Shown piece by piece: positions 28,904 to 37,103 of a stretch of DNA of 48,968 nt. The translations under genes and the position numbers were made by a program. Under the pieces are notes generated by a model. It searched no databases. It worked only from the letters and a program-made list of their open reading frames with translations, and was not told where the DNA came from. The DNA is from Mycobacterium sp. E3251 (lineage in GTDB: Bacteria; Actinomycetota; Actinomycetes; Mycobacteriales; Mycobacteriaceae). Position 1 is the first letter of the stretch, and each line of letters opens with the position of its first letter. Where the stretch lies: NCBI RefSeq assembly GCF_001666835.1, contig NZ_LZJF01000019.1, forward strand, positions 1 through 48,968, given 5' to 3'.

Positions 28904-30313
28904 TCAGCCGTCGGACAGCAGCTGTTTCTTGAGCACCTTGCCCATCGCGTTGCGGGGCAGCGTGTCGACGAGGCGCACCTCGCGAGGTCGTTTGTGCACC
29001 GAAAGTTCCTGGGCGACGTGGTTGATCAGGTCGTCGGCGTTCAGGTCGGCCGCGCCGACGATGAACGCGACGATGCGCTGGCCCAGGTCCTGGTCCGGCA
29101 TCCCGACGACCGCCGCCTCCCGCACCCCGGGATGCCCGAGCAGCGCCGTCTCGATTTCGCCGGCGCCGATCCGGTAACCGCCGGACTTGATCAGGTCGAC
29201 CGACTCGCGACCCACGATGCGGTGCATGCCCCCACCGTCGATGACCGCGACATCGCCGGTGCGATACCAGCCGTCGGCGTCGAACGCCTCGGCGGTGGCC
29301 TCGGGACGGTTCAGGTAACCGTCGAACATCATCGGACCTCGAACCTCAAGCTTGCCAACGGTTTCCCCGTCGTGCGGCACCTCGCCACCGGTGTCGTCGA
29401 GCAGCCTGGTTTGCACGCCGGTGAGCGGTAGGCCCACCCATCCGGCGCGTCGCTCGCCGTCCGCGCGGGTCGACAACGTGATCAGCGATTCAGACGCGCC
29501 GTACCGTTCGATGGGCTGGTGCCCGGTGAGCCGGGCCAGCCCCTGGAACACCGGCACCGGCAGCGGCGCGCTCCCGGAGACCAGCAGCCGCGCCGGGCGC
29601 AGCGCCCGGGCGGCGGCCTCGTCGGCGACCACCCGCGACCACACCGTGGGGACTCCGAAGTACAGCGTGCCCCCGGCCTGGGCGTAGCCCGCGGGTGTCG
29701 GTTTTCCGGTGTGCACGAAGCGATTTCCCACCCGCAGCGACCCGAGCAGTCCGAGCACCAGCCCGTGCACGTGGAACAGCGGGAGCCCGTGCACCAATAC
29801 GTCGTCGGGTGTCCACTGCCAAGCCTCCGCAAGGGCGTCGAGGTCGGCCGCGATCGCGCGGCGGCTCAGCACCACACCTTTGGGCAGGCCGGTGGTGCCC
29901 GAGGTGTAGATGACCATCGCGGTGGCGTTGGGCGACGGCTCGGCGTAGCGGTGCCACGACCGGGCGTGTAACCGCACCGGGATGTGCGGCAGCCCCTCCA
30001 GTTCGTCCGGGACTGGGCCCAGCCAGGCCTGCACTCCCGAATCGGTGAGCATGTGCCGGCGTTCGGCCGCACCCACGTCGGCGGGCACCGGGACGAAGGG
30101 CACGCCGGCGATCAGGCACCCGGTCACCGCGAGCACCGTCGCCGCGGTGGGCGTGGCCAGGATCGCGACCCGGTTCGCGCCGGCGACCCGCTCGGCCACC
30201 GATGTGGCGGCGCCGACCAGGTCGCTGCGACTCAGCGTGGTGCCGTCGATGCGTACGGCGTCGGGGATGTCGGTGGCGGTGACCGCCGCGGGATTCAGGG
30301 ACGCCAGCAGCAC
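28904..30313 (-). CDS. fadD36: acyl-CoA synthetase FadD36 (malonyl-CoA-ligase-like)
   Basis: The protein is 469 aa. The adenylation motif is MVIYTSGTTGLPKGVVLSRR. Downstream are PIERYGASESLITLSTR, WYRTGDVAVIDGGGMHRIVG and the hinge SVDLIKSGGYRIGAGEIETA, ending with the catalytic Lys in PRNAMGKVLKKQLL. The short length and HGLPLFHVHGLVLGLLG region resemble malonyl- or short-chain acyl ligases. The GTG start at 30313 has TAGCCT (plus 30320-30325) six bases upstream, the leaderless pattern. It corresponds to Rv1193. Confidence 0.92.
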   Translation of the reverse strand: MLLASLNPAAVTATDIPDAVRIDGTTLSRSDLVGAATSVAERVAGANRVAILATPTAATVLAVTGCLIAGVPFVPVPADVGAAERRHMLTDSGVQAWLGPVPDELEGLPHIPVRLHARSWHRYAEPSPNATAMVIYTSGTTGLPKGVVLSRRAIAADLDALAEAWQWTPDDVLVHGLPLFHVHGLVLGLLGSLRVGNRFVHTGKPTPAGYAQAGGTLYFGVPTVWSRVVADEAAARALRPARLLVSGSAPLPVPVFQGLARLTGHQPIERYGASESLITLSTRADGERRAGWVGLPLTGVQTRLLDDTGGEVPHDGETVGKLEVRGPMMFDGYLNRPEATAEAFDADGWYRTGDVAVIDGGGMHRIVGRESVDLIKSGGYRIGAGEIETALLGHPGVREAAVVGMPDQDLGQRIVAFIVGAADLNADDLINHVAQELSVHKRPREVRLVDTLPRNAMGKVLKKQLLSDG

Positions 30314-30341
30314 GTGAGCAGGCTACCCGGCGGCCACCGGG

Positions 30342-31250
30342 TCAGTCCCGCTCGTCCCAGATCTTCATCAGGGTGGACAGGATCTCCTCGCCGCGCCCGA
30401 GCCCACCGAGGTGACTCTCGCCGTGCAGCACGAACAGTTCGGCGTCGGGCAGCAACGACACGACGTGCTCGCCGTGGGCGAACGGGACGATGTGGTCGCT
30501 GTCGCCGTGCCACCAGCGCACCGGGACCTTGACCTCGTCGAGCCGGAACCCCCAGTCCTGGGTGAACAGGATGACGTCGTTGAACGGGGCCGCCAGTTGC
30601 TTGCGGCTGCCGTTGAGCAGGTCGTCGAGGAACATCGCCCCGAACTCGGGCCGGGTGAGCAGGCGCCGGTCGCCTTCGGGCGATATCGCGGCATACAGAT
30701 ACAGCGCAGGATTGGCGACCGGCCGGATCGCCCGGACCACCAGGCTCGCGCCGATCCGCAGCGGGTCACCGCCCAGCCGCAGCAGCGGCGCCACTCGCTT
30801 ACCCAGGTTCATCAGGCCGCTGGTGATCCCCTCGTCGCCGAGGAAGGGCGCGACGCCGCCGAGCACGCCGGCCGCCACGACCCTTTCGTGCAGCACCGCG
30901 GCCGACGCGAGGGCGTACGGGCCGCCCCCGGACAGGCCGATGACGGCCATGTCGTTGATGCCGAGCGTGTCCGCGATCGTCCGCAAGTCGTCGGCGAATG
31001 CCCGGATGTTCTCGTAGCGATGAGGCGTCGACGAACCGATGCCGGGCCGGTCCAGGCCGATCAGGCGGATGTTGTGTTGCTCGGCGTAGACCCGGGCCTC
31101 CACCGGGATCTGCCGGCGGGCGCCGGGGGTGCCGTGCAACCAGAACATCGCGCGCCCCTGCGGGTCGCCGAACTCGGCGAAGCCGATCTGGCGGTCCTCG
31201 CCGACGGCGACATTTCCTTCGAGCTTGGGGCGGGCGATCTCGATGACCAT
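30342..31250 (-). CDS. alpha/beta-hydrolase fold protein (Rv1191 type)
   Basis: The protein is 302 aa. The oxyanion region is FWLHGTPGARRQ. The nucleophile elbow is AVIGLSGGGPYALAS (Ser about 107), the acid Asp is in WWHGDSDHIVPFAHGEHV, and the His is in LHGESHLGG. The N terminus MVIEIARPKLEGNVAVGEDR is typical of this mycobacterial group. The substrate is unknown. It is 28 bases upstream of fadD36 on the same strand, so it is probably co-transcribed unless the fadD36 leaderless -10 dominates. It marks the left end of the region conserved with M. tuberculosis. Confidence 0.88.
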   Translation of the reverse strand: MVIEIARPKLEGNVAVGEDRQIGFAEFGDPQGRAMFWLHGTPGARRQIPVEARVYAEQHNIRLIGLDRPGIGSSTPHRYENIRAFADDLRTIADTLGINDMAVIGLSGGGPYALASAAVLHERVVAAGVLGGVAPFLGDEGITSGLMNLGKRVAPLLRLGGDPLRIGASLVVRAIRPVANPALYLYAAISPEGDRRLLTRPEFGAMFLDDLLNGSRKQLAAPFNDVILFTQDWGFRLDEVKVPVRWWHGDSDHIVPFAHGEHVVSLLPDAELFVLHGESHLGGLGRGEEILSTLMKIWDERD

Positions 31251-31296
31251 GCCAGCAGCCTCGCATGTGACGAGCCGTTTACCAAAGGCTCACGGG

Positions 31297-31358
31297 TCAG
31301 GCGTTGAGCAGCCGCTCACCGATGACGCGTTCCGCCCGCAGGTAGCCGCGACGGCGGT
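31297..31358 (-). pseudogene. possible 3' remnant of a lost gene at the island edge
   Basis: On the minus strand this stretch reads GYLRAERVIGERLLNA followed by TGA, with a normal mycobacterial codon pattern and no start. A TGA lies six codons before GYL. It ends 46 bases before the alpha/beta-hydrolase ATG, where an upstream operon partner would end. It may be the leftover end of a gene removed when the accessory region was inserted. The call rests on codon pattern only. Confidence 0.25.
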
Positions 31359-31446
31359 TTCCTCACGCGGCACGACGCCGGTCATCGAATACGCGATCAC
31401 CGTTTGGCGGTCAGCTCACGAAGCTACTGCGAGTGGAACCATTTGC

Positions 31447-32205
31447 CTAAGTGCTGTGACTGGAGCGTGCGTCGATCCACTCGGAGTATCGAGTAGTGAA
31501 GATGGTGGCGTTCTCGTCCGGAGCCAGGGTGTGATCGTCGATCACCGCACCAAAGTATGGCGCCCGGGCGTCAGTCACGACCCGACGTTGATCACCAGTG
31601 GCTGCGAGGGCCCTGCGGACAAAGTCGTCCATCCCCATTTCTTCGGGTCCGGCGATCTCCGTTACTCCGTTGACAGGGCGTCTGACAGCCGCGTGGGCTA
31701 CGGCCGTGGCGACATCGTCGGCGGCGATAGGCCGAAACAACGCGTGTGGCAACCTGACAACGTCTCCGTCCGTCGCGGAATCGGCCAAGCCAAGGGCGAA
31801 TTCGTAGAACGGCGTCGCTCGCACGATCGAATAGGGCCGTCCCGAAGCCTTGATCAGGTTTTCCTGAGCTGCTTTCGCGGTGTTGTAGCCGCTATCCGGC
31901 ATGACCTGTGCGCCCACCACGGACAACGCGACATGGTGTTCGACTCCCGCTTCTCGTTCAGCAGACAGAAGATTCGTGGTCGTGGTCGTGAAGAAATGCA
32001 TCACGGGTTCATCGTCGAACAGTGGTGAATCGGCGACGTCGACCACGACATCGGCACCGGTGACGGCGTTGGCTAGGCCTTCGCCGGTCAGTGAGTCAAC
32101 ACCCGATCGGCGCGAGGCTGGGATCACGTCGTGCCCCTGCGCGCTGAGCGTGGACGCCACTTTTGAGCCGATGAGGCCACGCCCGCCAATGACTACGATC
32201 TTCAT
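31447..32205 (-). CDS. NmrA-like atypical SDR / NAD(P)-binding oxidoreductase
   Basis: The protein is 252 aa. The Rossmann motif MKIVVIGGRGLIGSKVASTL (GxxGxxG) is at the N terminus. Next come TGADVVVDVADSPLFDDEPV, VEHHVALSVVGAQVMPDSGY, YNTAKAAQENLIKASGRPYS and a C-terminal lid (IAGPEEMGMDDFVRRAL). Such proteins act as quinone or NADPH sensors or reductases. The ATG at 32205 has GAAAGG seven bases upstream. Copy 1 of the composite operator/promoter lies 120 bases upstream and points at this gene. The DHA2 exporter stop lies 226 bases upstream on the same strand. Confidence 0.85.
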   Translation of the reverse strand: MKIVVIGGRGLIGSKVASTLSAQGHDVIPASRRSGVDSLTGEGLANAVTGADVVVDVADSPLFDDEPVMHFFTTTTTNLLSAEREAGVEHHVALSVVGAQVMPDSGYNTAKAAQENLIKASGRPYSIVRATPFYEFALGLADSATDGDVVRLPHALFRPIAADDVATAVAHAAVRRPVNGVTEIAGPEEMGMDDFVRRALAATGDQRRVVTDARAPYFGAVIDDHTLAPDENATIFTTRYSEWIDARSSHST

Positions 32206-32324
32206 AGTGAACCTTTCAGAGTCAACTTTGACGGATCACCGCCACGCCGATATCGCTTGGCCAGAAAGGGCTTCGGAGCCAACGAGTTATCGCTAAATGG
32301 GCCCGCCCGGTTCTGCTCGTACCG

Positions 32325-32381
32325 AGCATGAAGCGAGGCGGGGTGAGTTGTCATCACCCAACCACCGATTCACCCGGGTGA
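32325..32381 (-). promoter_or_regulatory. composite promoter/operator, copy 1
   Basis: Minus-strand reading. The upstream palindrome TCACCCGGGTGA is perfect (32370-32381). After ten bases comes GGGTGA-N7-TCACCC (32341-32359). A -35 ATGACA (32349-32354) lies inside the second repeat, then 18 bases to -10 CATGCT (32325-32330). The predicted transcript start is near 32318, leading to the SDR gene at 32205. Confidence 0.7.
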
Positions 32382-32431
32382 GTAGCGCGCCGACGTGAAC
32401 CGAAGCGTGGATTGCGTCGATCGGTGAACGA

Positions 32432-33937
32432 TTACTGCGGCGAGGATGATTCGGTCGCGGCCGAGGGGCTACTAGCCAGGGCGGGCTGCACGCCGGGCCG
32501 GTCACGGCACAACGCCGCGATGTCGCAGGGCACGGGTCGGCATCCGGCAGGGTTGGTTATCAACAGCGCGGAGCACAACGCGCCCAGGGCGAATAGTGTT
32601 GCGCTCACCTCTAACACGTGGCCGAATCCGGTGGCGCTCGCCGTCCCAGCGCTGATCAGGCCCATGGACCCGATCGACATCAGTGCGGCGAGCCGCGAGA
32701 CGCCGTTGTTGATCGCCGATGCCAGGCCGCTGTGCTCGGTCGGCACCGAGGCCAGCATCACCGACGTCAACGGCGTGATCGTCGCGACCAGCCCGAGGGC
32801 CAGCACGGTCATCCCAGGGACCAGATCGGTAATCGCATGGAATCCATTGGGTTTCGGGCGGATCAGCAGCAGCCCGAGCCCCGCCAAGGCGGGGCCGGCA
32901 ATCAGGAACGGCCGTGCTCCCACCCGCGCGGCAATGCGGCCGACATGACGGGCGAACACGAACGACAACACCGGGATCGGCAGGGTTGCCAGTCCGGCGG
33001 CGGTGGCTGAGTAGCGGCCGATTTCTTGGGCGTAGAGGACGATGGCGAGCGATCCCAGCGTCAACGCGCCGTAGACGAACGCGGTGACTAGGTTGGCGGC
33101 AGCGAAGTTGCGAAAGGTGAACAGCGGCAACGGAAGCATCGGGCACCTGGCGCGGTGCTGCCAGCCCACGAAGCCGGCCAGTGCGGTAATCCCGATCACC
33201 AAGGGTGTGATGACCATCGGGTCGGTCCAGCCGTCGCGTTGCGATTCGATCAACGCGTACACGGTGGCGCCCAACCCTACCGCCGATAGGCCCACCCCGG
33301 CGGTATCTACCCGGGCGCCTCTGACGCGTCCCGACATCGGGCACAGCCAGAAGGTCAGCGCATACCCGACCCCCATGGGGATCGCCGACAACACGAAAAT
33401 CCAGCGCCAGCCAAAGAAATCGACGCACATTCCGCCCAGCAGGGGGCCCAACGCGAAGGCGGTTGCCGTCCACGCGGTCCAGACGCCGATCGCCGCGGAC
33501 TGGTGTGCTTTGTCGAACACCGTGTTGATCAACGCCAGCGAGCCCGGCACGAGGAAAGCCGCACCCAGGCCCTGGATGAGGCGCGCGGCGACCAGCATCG
33601 CCGGTGATGTGCCAGCCGCTGCCAGGACAGAGCCCGCCCCGAACGCCAGCAGCCCGAACCTCATCACCGGAACGCGTCCGAACAGATCCGAAATCGATCC
33701 GCCGGGAAGAATCGCGGCCGCCATTGCCAACAGGTAGCCATCGATGATCCATTGCTGCAACGTCAACCCGCCGCCGAGGTCGTGCTCAATGGCCGGCAAA
33801 GCCAGGTTGATCACGGTGGAGTCGAGGAACGCGACCATTGACACCATCACCGCGACCACCATCGCGCGGCTGGTCGGTGCCGCGTCACGCAACGTCACCG
33901 CCGGGGCCGTTCGGCGAGTGGCAATAACGGGGCGCAT
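32432..33937 (-). CDS. DHA2-family MFS multidrug exporter
   Basis: The protein is 501 aa with about fourteen membrane helices. Typical DHA2 signs are MVSMVAFLDSTVINLALPAI in helix 1, LQQWIIDGYLLAMAAAILPG, SISDLFGRVPVMRFGLLAFG, and LIQGLGAAFLVPGSLALINT. Family members expel drugs or dyes with protons. ATG 33937 has AAAGGG very close; an internal ATG at VVAVMVSM could also serve. It follows the broken nitroreductase with 31 bases between, so it may be the last gene of a RidA-led operon. Confidence 0.88.
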   Translation of the reverse strand: MRPVIATRRTAPAVTLRDAAPTSRAMVVAVMVSMVAFLDSTVINLALPAIEHDLGGGLTLQQWIIDGYLLAMAAAILPGGSISDLFGRVPVMRFGLLAFGAGSVLAAAGTSPAMLVAARLIQGLGAAFLVPGSLALINTVFDKAHQSAAIGVWTAWTATAFALGPLLGGMCVDFFGWRWIFVLSAIPMGVGYALTFWLCPMSGRVRGARVDTAGVGLSAVGLGATVYALIESQRDGWTDPMVITPLVIGITALAGFVGWQHRARCPMLPLPLFTFRNFAAANLVTAFVYGALTLGSLAIVLYAQEIGRYSATAAGLATLPIPVLSFVFARHVGRIAARVGARPFLIAGPALAGLGLLLIRPKPNGFHAITDLVPGMTVLALGLVATITPLTSVMLASVPTEHSGLASAINNGVSRLAALMSIGSMGLISAGTASATGFGHVLEVSATLFALGALCSALLITNPAGCRPVPCDIAALCRDRPGVQPALASSPSAATESSSPQ

Positions 33938-33968
33938 GACCCTTTGCGTGCGCTAGTCATTGGTCCGC

Positions 33969-34170
33969 TCAGCACCGGTCGAAATGCACGGCGTTCTCGA
34001 GCGGAAGCCGTTTGGCGTGGAGGAAACGTCGGTGCCTGCACCGGGATCTCCAGGGATTTCAGGATCAAGCCGATGGGAACGGGTTTGGTCAAATCGAGAC
34101 GTCTGCGCACCGAGCGGGTCGTGGTCAGCAACGCATCGGTGGACAGTCCGACTACGGGGTAGCCGCTCAT
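33969..34170 (-). pseudogene. nitroreductase with internal deletion
   Basis: The ATG at 34170 overlaps the RidA stop (ATGA). The first 48 codons read as a nitroreductase N terminus: GLSTDALLTTTRSVRRRLDL, then LTKPVPIGLILKSLEIPVQAPT. The original frame then continues with unrelated sequence. In the next frame, about 34026-33969 reads FLHAKRLPLENAVHFDRC then TGA, which looks like a nitroreductase C-terminal end (PLxxVVHxDRW type). About 150 middle codons are missing, and the two ends are out of frame. The flavin-binding core is lost, so no enzyme can be made. Confidence 0.6.
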
Positions 34171-34556
34171 GCCGGCAGGAAGGCGATAACTTCGACTTCC
34201 ACGCGGATGTTGGGCCATACCAGCCCGTCGATGATGCTGAACATGGCGGCGGGTTCGTGCCGGATGATCTCTTTGCTCACCGCCAGGTAGGCGGACGCGT
34301 TGTCGCGGCTGGTGACCCATTGGCGCATGTAGACAATGTCGGTGAGCTTGGCGCCGGCCTTGGCGAGCGCCTTTTCGACATTGGCCCAGCACTGCCGGGC
34401 TTCGTCGATGAAGTCCTCGGGCAGGGTGCCGTCTTCGCGCACCCCGGGCGTTCCGGAGACGAAAACTTGTGTGCCGCCATCGGATACGACGAGGGCGTCC
34501 GCGTACTTGCCGATGTGATCGGCTACACCGGTGCGGATCCGGGTAATGGTGGTCAT
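34167..34556 (-). CDS. RidA/YjgF-family protein
   Basis: The protein is 129 aa. Family features are DALVVSDGGTQVFVSGTPGV, DFIDEARQCWANVEKALAKA, GAKLTDIVYMRQWVTSRDN and VWPNIRVEVEVIAFLP. RidA proteins deaminate reactive enamines or imines. The Arg that contacts substrate in true RidA (usually in the NxRxAR-type segment near the end) is not obvious, since the C-terminal segment reads WPNIRVEVEV, which keeps one Arg. The ATG has AAGGAG about nine bases upstream. It is translationally coupled to the nitroreductase remnant, and the two were probably one pathway. Confidence 0.87.
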   Translation of the reverse strand: MTTITRIRTGVADHIGKYADALVVSDGGTQVFVSGTPGVREDGTLPEDFIDEARQCWANVEKALAKAGAKLTDIVYMRQWVTSRDNASAYLAVSKEIIRHEPAAMFSIIDGLVWPNIRVEVEVIAFLPA

Positions 34557-34610
34557 CTTCGAGACTCCTTGGTGATCTGAGGTGTTATTCGGCGTGTGAG
34601 GGCAAATTCG

Positions 34611-35546
34611 TTAGATGTTTGTCGTGATGACCACCCCGTTGGGCGCCCGGCCTGCGACGACTTGCGCGAGGGCCGAGGCGGCCTGACCCAGGCCGCAGGA
34701 ACGCGGAGTTGGCATGCTCAACCGGCCGGAGTCGAGTAACGCGGTCAGGCGGTCGAGTTGAGCGCCATCGGAACGGACGTACACCGCGGTGACGCTGATG
34801 CCGCGGGTGGGTGCGGGCGGGTCGGGGGTGATGGTGGCCAGCCGGCCACCGTCGGCAAGCGCGGACATCGCCGCAGCAGCACCCCCGGGTGCCGCGTTGG
34901 CGACGGCGTCGATGGAGCCTTTCGCCAATGGCCTTGCGTGTTGTGGCCACATCGGATCGCGGTAGTCGATCACTTCGCGGGCGCCATACCCGCGGACTCG
35001 CTCTGCGCTGCGGGGGCCGGCGGTGGCCAGCACATCGGCGCCGCGCAGAGCGGCCAGCTGAACAATGAGCCCGCCGGTGAGTCCACCCGCGCCATTGACG
35101 AGCAACGATTCTCCACTCTGCAGGGCCAACGCCTCGCCCACCACCTGCTCGGCGGTCAACGCCGGGACCGGAAAGATCGCCGCGGTCTCCCACGAAACCC
35201 CGGGCGGTTTGTGGGCGAGCGCTCCGACGGGTGCGATCACCAACGGCGCCCACGTGCCTTGACCGCGCAGCGGCACCGGATGGCACAGCACCGCATCGCC
35301 CGCACGGAATCCGCCCGGGTCAGCACCAACGGCCTTGACAACCCCGGCAGCCTCGACGCCGAGCGCCAGTGGCGGCCTCATGCCAACGTCCCAACCGCCG
35401 TCTTGAATGATGCTGTCCCAGTTGCCAACCCCGGCGCCGCGGACAGCGATGAGGACCTCGTCGGCCGCCAGCGGTCGCGGGTCGTCAACTTCGAACGTCT
35501 CCACTTTGCGGCCGAACGTGCGAACGCCCGCGACAAGCATCGTCAC
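34611..35546 (-). CDS. zinc-free MDR-family NADPH-dependent oxidoreductase
   Basis: The protein is 311 aa. The N-terminal GroES-like domain reads EVLIAVRGAGVGNWDSIIQD and PLALGVEAAGVVKAVGADPG. The NADPH motif is SLLVNGAGGLTGGLIVQLAA. No zinc ligand set is visible, as in quinone oxidoreductases. The likely start is GTG 35546 (or ATG 35540), because a ten-codon ORF with a strong ribosome binding site ends in a GTGA overlap with that GTG. It lies 54 bases upstream of RidA on the same strand. Confidence 0.85.
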   Translation of the reverse strand: MTMLVAGVRTFGRKVETFEVDDPRPLAADEVLIAVRGAGVGNWDSIIQDGGWDVGMRPPLALGVEAAGVVKAVGADPGGFRAGDAVLCHPVPLRGQGTWAPLVIAPVGALAHKPPGVSWETAAIFPVPALTAEQVVGEALALQSGESLLVNGAGGLTGGLIVQLAALRGADVLATAGPRSAERVRGYGAREVIDYRDPMWPQHARPLAKGSIDAVANAAPGGAAAAMSALADGGRLATITPDPPAPTRGISVTAVYVRSDGAQLDRLTALLDSGRLSMPTPRSCGLGQAASALAQVVAGRAPNGVVITTNI

Positions 35547-35575
35547 AGCGAGACGACCGGAGAGTCGTAGGTCAT
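35543..35575 (-). CDS. ten-codon leader ORF coupled to the MDR oxidoreductase
   Basis: ATG at 35575 opens MTYDSPVVSL and stops with TGA at 35543-35545. The TGA overlaps the GTG of the oxidoreductase (GTGA). The ATG has GGAGGGG 8-9 bases upstream, whereas the oxidoreductase GTG has no ribosome binding site of its own. Translation of the enzyme would then depend on ribosomes ending the leader. It is too short for codon statistics. Confidence 0.4.
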   Translation of the reverse strand: MTYDSPVVSL

Positions 35576-35600
35576 TGTGGTTCCCCTCCAGGGTCTAGGA

Positions 35601-37103
35601 CTAACGGGCCTGACAACTAAGAAGATTCACTTGGGTGCTCGTCTCTACTTTCTGCCCCACGTTTTCCGTTAGCGGGGAAAGTTCGGACTCTTGGGCAAGT
35701 AGCAGATCCCAAACCTGATTAACCGTCGGATGTGGCGCGACAGCATGGCGCAGGAGACAGACCGGGACCTTCGCGACGATAGCCAGGGTGGCTGCTTGCA
35801 CCAGTTCGGAGAACTCCGGACCGACAAATGTCGCCCCGAGCAGTGTGTTGGTCTCGGCGTTGATCACCAACTTCGCCCATCCTTGGAAGCCATCCCGGAA
35901 AAGGGCCAGGAATGACAATGTGCCGGGGTAGTGGGCGGTTCGCGTCCGTACCACGAACCCTTCTGCCTGGGCTTGACTTTCGGTGAGTCCCGCTCTGACG
36001 ACCTGAGGCTCAGTGAAGATAACCTGCGCAAGACTGCCGGCATCACGGGCAGCCAACTCATTGCCCCCGAGTTCTCGGCCCGCGGCCCGGGCCGCGATGA
36101 TGTCGGCCACGAGATGGCCGTGATAGGTGGAGATATGCGACAGCCGAGCGCGCCCAGTGGTGTCTCCCAGGGCGTAGAGCCAGTCGCCTGCGACGCCGAC
36201 CGCCTGAAGATGGTCGTTCACAGCAACGCACCCGCCGCCCGGCAGGCCAAGGGTTTCCAGTCCGATGTTGTCGGTGTTGGTGCGCCGCCCGGCGGCTAGG
36301 ACGATCTCATCCACCTCGATGGTCTGGCGGTGGAAAGTCGCGGTGACGGGGCCGCCCGCCGCGGGGCGGGCTACTGCCGACAACTCTGCCTCAAAGTGAA
36401 TCGTGACGCCTTTGCTTCGCAGGGACCGCGCGACCAGCTCGCGGGCTTCGGGCTCGCAGTCGGGAAGTAGGGTCTTCCCACGTACCAGAAGCGTTACCGC
36501 GGAGCCCAAACCGGCCAGGATGGTGGCGAACTCGACACCGACCACGCCGCCACCCACCAGGAGCACGCGAGGCGGCACCTGTGTCATGGTGGTTAAGTCC
36601 CGATTAGTCCACGGGCGTGCTTGCGCCAACCCTGGTATCTCCGGCACGTTAGGACGAGTGCCGGTGGCCACAACGACCGCGTGGCGTGCCTCCAAAACGG
36701 CTTGGGTGTTATCGGCGCATGCCACCCGCACCGTTCGCTCGCCGCTCAACCGGCCGGACCCATGAAACACTGCTACACCCGCTTGCCGCAGAGATGCCGT
36801 TCGGTCTTGGTCCGAGAGGTGCTCGATGATCGCGTCGCGTTTTGCGAAGATGGCCGCAACGTTCAGTCCGTCGTCCGAAACAGCCTCTCGCACACCAGGG
36901 ACCGACTTCGCGAGATTGAACACCTCGATGGGGCGAAGCAGTGTTTTGCTCGGGTTGCAGCCCCAGTAGTGACACTCCCCAGCGATCAAACGATCCTCGA
37001 CGAGCGCTACCGCGAAGCCTGCGGACGCAAGCTTTCGAACGGCGGCCAGACCGCCTACCCCGCCGCCCACGACGATCACGTCAAAGTCTTTACCAGCTTT
37101 CAT
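35601..37103 (-). CDS. class I pyridine nucleotide-disulfide oxidoreductase (mercuric reductase/LPD-like)
   Basis: The protein is 500 aa. The FAD motif is DVIVVGGGVGGLAAVRKLAS. The redox disulfide is AGECHYWGCNPSKTLLRP (Cys44 and Cys49, CxxxxC as in the family, but HYWG instead of LNVG). The NAD(P)H motif is RVLLVGGGVVGVEFATILAG, and DWLYALGDTTGRARLSH is the second FAD motif. The C-terminal catalytic motif reads HPTVNQ (His458, Gln463) where lipoamide dehydrogenases and mercuric reductases have HPTxxE. A 37-residue tail follows. The electron acceptor is unknown. It is coupled to the DoxX gene by ATGA. Confidence 0.87.
   Translation of the reverse strand: MKAGKDFDVIVVGGGVGGLAAVRKLASAGFAVALVEDRLIAGECHYWGCNPSKTLLRPIEVFNLAKSVPGVREAVSDDGLNVAAIFAKRDAIIEHLSDQDRTASLRQAGVAVFHGSGRLSGERTVRVACADNTQAVLEARHAVVVATGTRPNVPEIPGLAQARPWTNRDLTTMTQVPPRVLLVGGGVVGVEFATILAGLGSAVTLLVRGKTLLPDCEPEARELVARSLRSKGVTIHFEAELSAVARPAAGGPVTATFHRQTIEVDEIVLAAGRRTNTDNIGLETLGLPGGGCVAVNDHLQAVGVAGDWLYALGDTTGRARLSHISTYHGHLVADIIAARAAGRELGGNELAARDAGSLAQVIFTEPQVVRAGLTESQAQAEGFVVRTRTAHYPGTLSFLALFRDGFQGWAKLVINAETNTLLGATFVGPEFSELVQAATLAIVAKVPVCLLRHAVAPHPTVNQVWDLLLAQESELSPLTENVGQKVETSTQVNLLSCQAR

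Noticed and set aside
32293..32505. 70-codon minus-strand open frame between the exporter and SDR
   Set aside because: It overlaps the exporter end in another frame and crosses operator copy 1; no homology or ribosome site.
33895..34392. A 165-codon minus-strand open frame across RidA and beyond
   Set aside because: Only the part after ATG 34170 resembles a protein (nitroreductase N terminus), and that is a remnant; the rest is an out-of-frame shadow of RidA.
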